A DNA stretch of 64,000 nt from JBEBVQ01 sp964527735 (GTDB lineage Bacteria > Bacteroidota > Bacteroidia > Chitinophagales > Chitinophagaceae): positions 86,571-150,570 of the forward strand of contig CAZGPG010000006.1 in assembly GCA_964527735.1 (NCBI GenBank), read 5' to 3'. The notes beneath the pieces were generated by a model. It worked only from the letters and a program-made list of their open reading frames with translations, was not told the DNA's origin and ran no database searches. A program made the translations under genes and the position numbers. How positions within the stretch are numbered: position 1 is the first letter of the stretch; the number at the start of each line of letters is the position of its first letter. Below, one piece after another: positions 62,624-64,000 of this stretch.

Positions 62624-63847
62624 TTATGGGCATACATTTGCAAATGGGCCTGCACCATAAAATTTTGTTCTGGCATCTTTTCTGTTTTGCCAGAACCTGT
62701 CTGCATAATCCGCATCAGATACGTATATGATATCAAGATCATTGAATTTTGCATCTAAACGACCAAGTGTCGGGATATCATATGTTCCGTTCCAGTAGGT
62801 ACCATTTGCCGCAGCTAAACAGGTAAGCTGATTATTATTGCAAAGCAGCATTCTCAGGTCAAAATAGCGGCTCACATTCAAAGAAGCAAGTTGATTATAT
62901 TGGCATTGTACCTCACGCAGCTTACTACCATTCCCGCCCGGCAACACCAGCTTCTTAAGTTGGTTATCGTGACATATCAACTCTTCCAGGGCATAAGATC
63001 CGCTCACATCCAATGTAACGAGTTGATTATACTGACATTTAAGGCTTTTCAGGCTTGCAAAATTACGGACAAACAACTCCCCTGACATTTCATTATTGTC
63101 ACATATCAAACGCTCCAAAGAAACGCAATTATCAATATTTAATGTTGAAATCTGATTGTGATTGCAGTTCAACTCTTTCAATACTGCCAAACCGCTTACA
63201 TTCAGGCTCGTTAGTTGATTATTCTCACAATGTAATTGTTCTAAAGCGGCGCAACTGCTGAGGTCCAGATTTGTAAGCGCGTTATTTTTACAATCTAAAT
63301 ATTTAAGTGTGCCACAGCCCTGTACATTCAAAGACGTCAGCATATTGTCGGCACAAAACAGATTCAGCAAACCGCTGCAGTTGCTTGCATCTATACTCCT
63401 GAGGTATAAGCCGCTTATATGTATTTCTTTCAGAACAGCACAGCCACTTACATTCAGCGTTTCAAGTTTTTCATTATGACAAGATAAGGATTGCAAATGC
63501 TGCAGATCCGTTATCTCCAGATTTGTGATGTTATTATTGCTGCAATTTAATGTCCCCAGCTTTGTGAAATCTTTTATTCCTGTCAGATCGGCAATATCCC
63601 TCCCCGATATATCCAGGATCTGAATTCCGCTGATATTTTTTGTAAGAACATAATCATCCATGACATCGTCATACCCTAAATCAATAAGCGCCCGTTCAAA
63701 ATTATCATCCGGAATATGTGTTACTTCAGTTCCATTTCCCCCGCCATTTCCGTTATTATGATGGTTATCGTTACCGGTCAGGGGGTCTTTATCTTTACTA
63801 CATGAAAATATGGAGATCCCGATAAGTAAAACGACCAGCCTCCTCAT
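62624..63847 (-). CDS. Leucine-rich-repeat lipoprotein (first of a tandem pair)
   Basis: A 407-residue lipoprotein from ATG 63847 (MRRLVVLLIGISIFSCSKDK; the longer frame to 63976 adds a non-signal extension). After a Gly/Asn/His linker come the cap FERALIDLGYDDVMDDYV and about a dozen repeats of roughly 21 residues of the LNCSNNxITxLEI, LDCKNNALTNLDLSSC and LHCENNQLTSLNVSG type, a regular Bacteroidota LRR. It ends in a conserved-looking IIYVSDADYADRFW and GAGPFANVCP tail. Such proteins often mediate surface binding; the ligand is unknown. Confidence 0.87.
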   Translation of the reverse strand: MRRLVVLLIGISIFSCSKDKDPLTGNDNHHNNGNGGGNGTEVTHIPDDNFERALIDLGYDDVMDDYVLTKNISGIQILDISGRDIADLTGIKDFTKLGTLNCSNNNITNLEITDLQHLQSLSCHNEKLETLNVSGCAVLKEIHISGLYLRSIDASNCSGLLNLFCADNMLTSLNVQGCGTLKYLDCKNNALTNLDLSSCAALEQLHCENNQLTSLNVSGLAVLKELNCNHNQISTLNIDNCVSLERLICDNNEMSGELFVRNFASLKSLKCQYNQLVTLDVSGSYALEELICHDNQLKKLVLPGGNGSKLREVQCQYNQLASLNVSRYFDLRMLLCNNNQLTCLAAANGTYWNGTYDIPTLGRLDAKFNDLDIIYVSDADYADRFWQNRKDARTKFYGAGPFANVCP

Positions 63848-63933
63848 AATTTCAGTTTTTATTTTGGTGGTTGCAGATTGCCGGATTCCGACCATAAGGA
63901 ATTCGTAAAACCTGATAGCAGAATATATCAGAG

Positions 63934-63941
63934 CAAAGATA
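63934..63941 (-). promoter_or_regulatory. Candidate -7 element for the LRR lipoprotein pair
   Basis: Minus strand TATCTTTG followed by C matches TAnnTTTGY. It lies 86 bases upstream of ATG 63847 and excludes little of the longer frame, whose start at 63976 would be upstream of it. Confidence 0.45.
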
Positions 63942-64000
63942 TGATTTTTTCCTGACTTCCGCAAATTAACACCCAAAATTGAATAAGTCAGCTAAATATC

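Overview
The window looks like chromosomal DNA of a Bacteroidota, most likely a Chitinophagaceae member such as Chitinophaga. Evidence: candidate promoters fit the Bacteroidota -7 element TAnnTTTG; there are type IX secretion (T9SS) C-terminal sorting domains, a PorP/SprF protein, DUF4270 and DUF983 proteins, Bacteroidota-style LRR lipoproteins and PKD repeats; starts rarely have a strong Shine-Dalgarno. All calls come from reading the sequence and protein family knowledge; no database search was run.

Layout. 1-9.8 kb: cysS and an MsbA-like ABC exporter, galE, an SLC13 carboxylate transporter, pdxH behind a 44-residue membrane protein, a long-chain ChrA transporter and rsgA, with three stretches of palindromic repeats. 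9.8-21 kb: a MacB-type permease, a REP-associated tyrosine transposase (RAYT), atpG under its own promoter, then a minus-strand run of a single-domain starch-synthase-like protein, DUF4270 lipoprotein, glmS and DUF983, divergent from panC; then a T9SS cargo and pyk. 21-29.7 kb: rsmG and a glycosyltransferase; tgt, a lipoprotein, an LptF/LptG permease and an ABC ATPase/permease pair; a zinc-ribbon protein divergent from ssb; an orphan MlaF-like ATPase. 29.9-39.5 kb: a MarR-controlled tripartite RND efflux operon (MarR, TolC, adaptor, pump), an AraC regulator and a DUF4838 lipoprotein.

39.7-52.2 kb is the most distinctive part. A minus-strand operon encodes two receiver proteins, a membrane-anchored HEAT-repeat protein, a processive family 2 glycosyltransferase and a TPR protein ending in a YaiO-type outer-membrane barrel. 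Both receivers carry Glu in place of the phospho-accepting Asp, and one has a histone-like Lys/Ala tail. The last two genes parallel PgaC and PgaA, so I infer a synthase-dependent exopolysaccharide system governed by phosphorylation-independent receivers. A 1586-residue T9SS adhesin-like protein with four PKD dyads follows from its own promoter.

52.6-59.8 kb: upp with a promoter almost abutting its start codon, an orphan PorP/SprF protein, a CotH lipoprotein, a 3-methyladenine glycosylase, an RsmI-like methyltransferase, a small membrane-anchored protein and acs. 59.9-61.4 kb is a decaying accessory patch: a BRO-family gene with three different in-frame stops, a possible MITE remnant and long hairpins. 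61.5-64 kb holds two tandem LRR lipoproteins.
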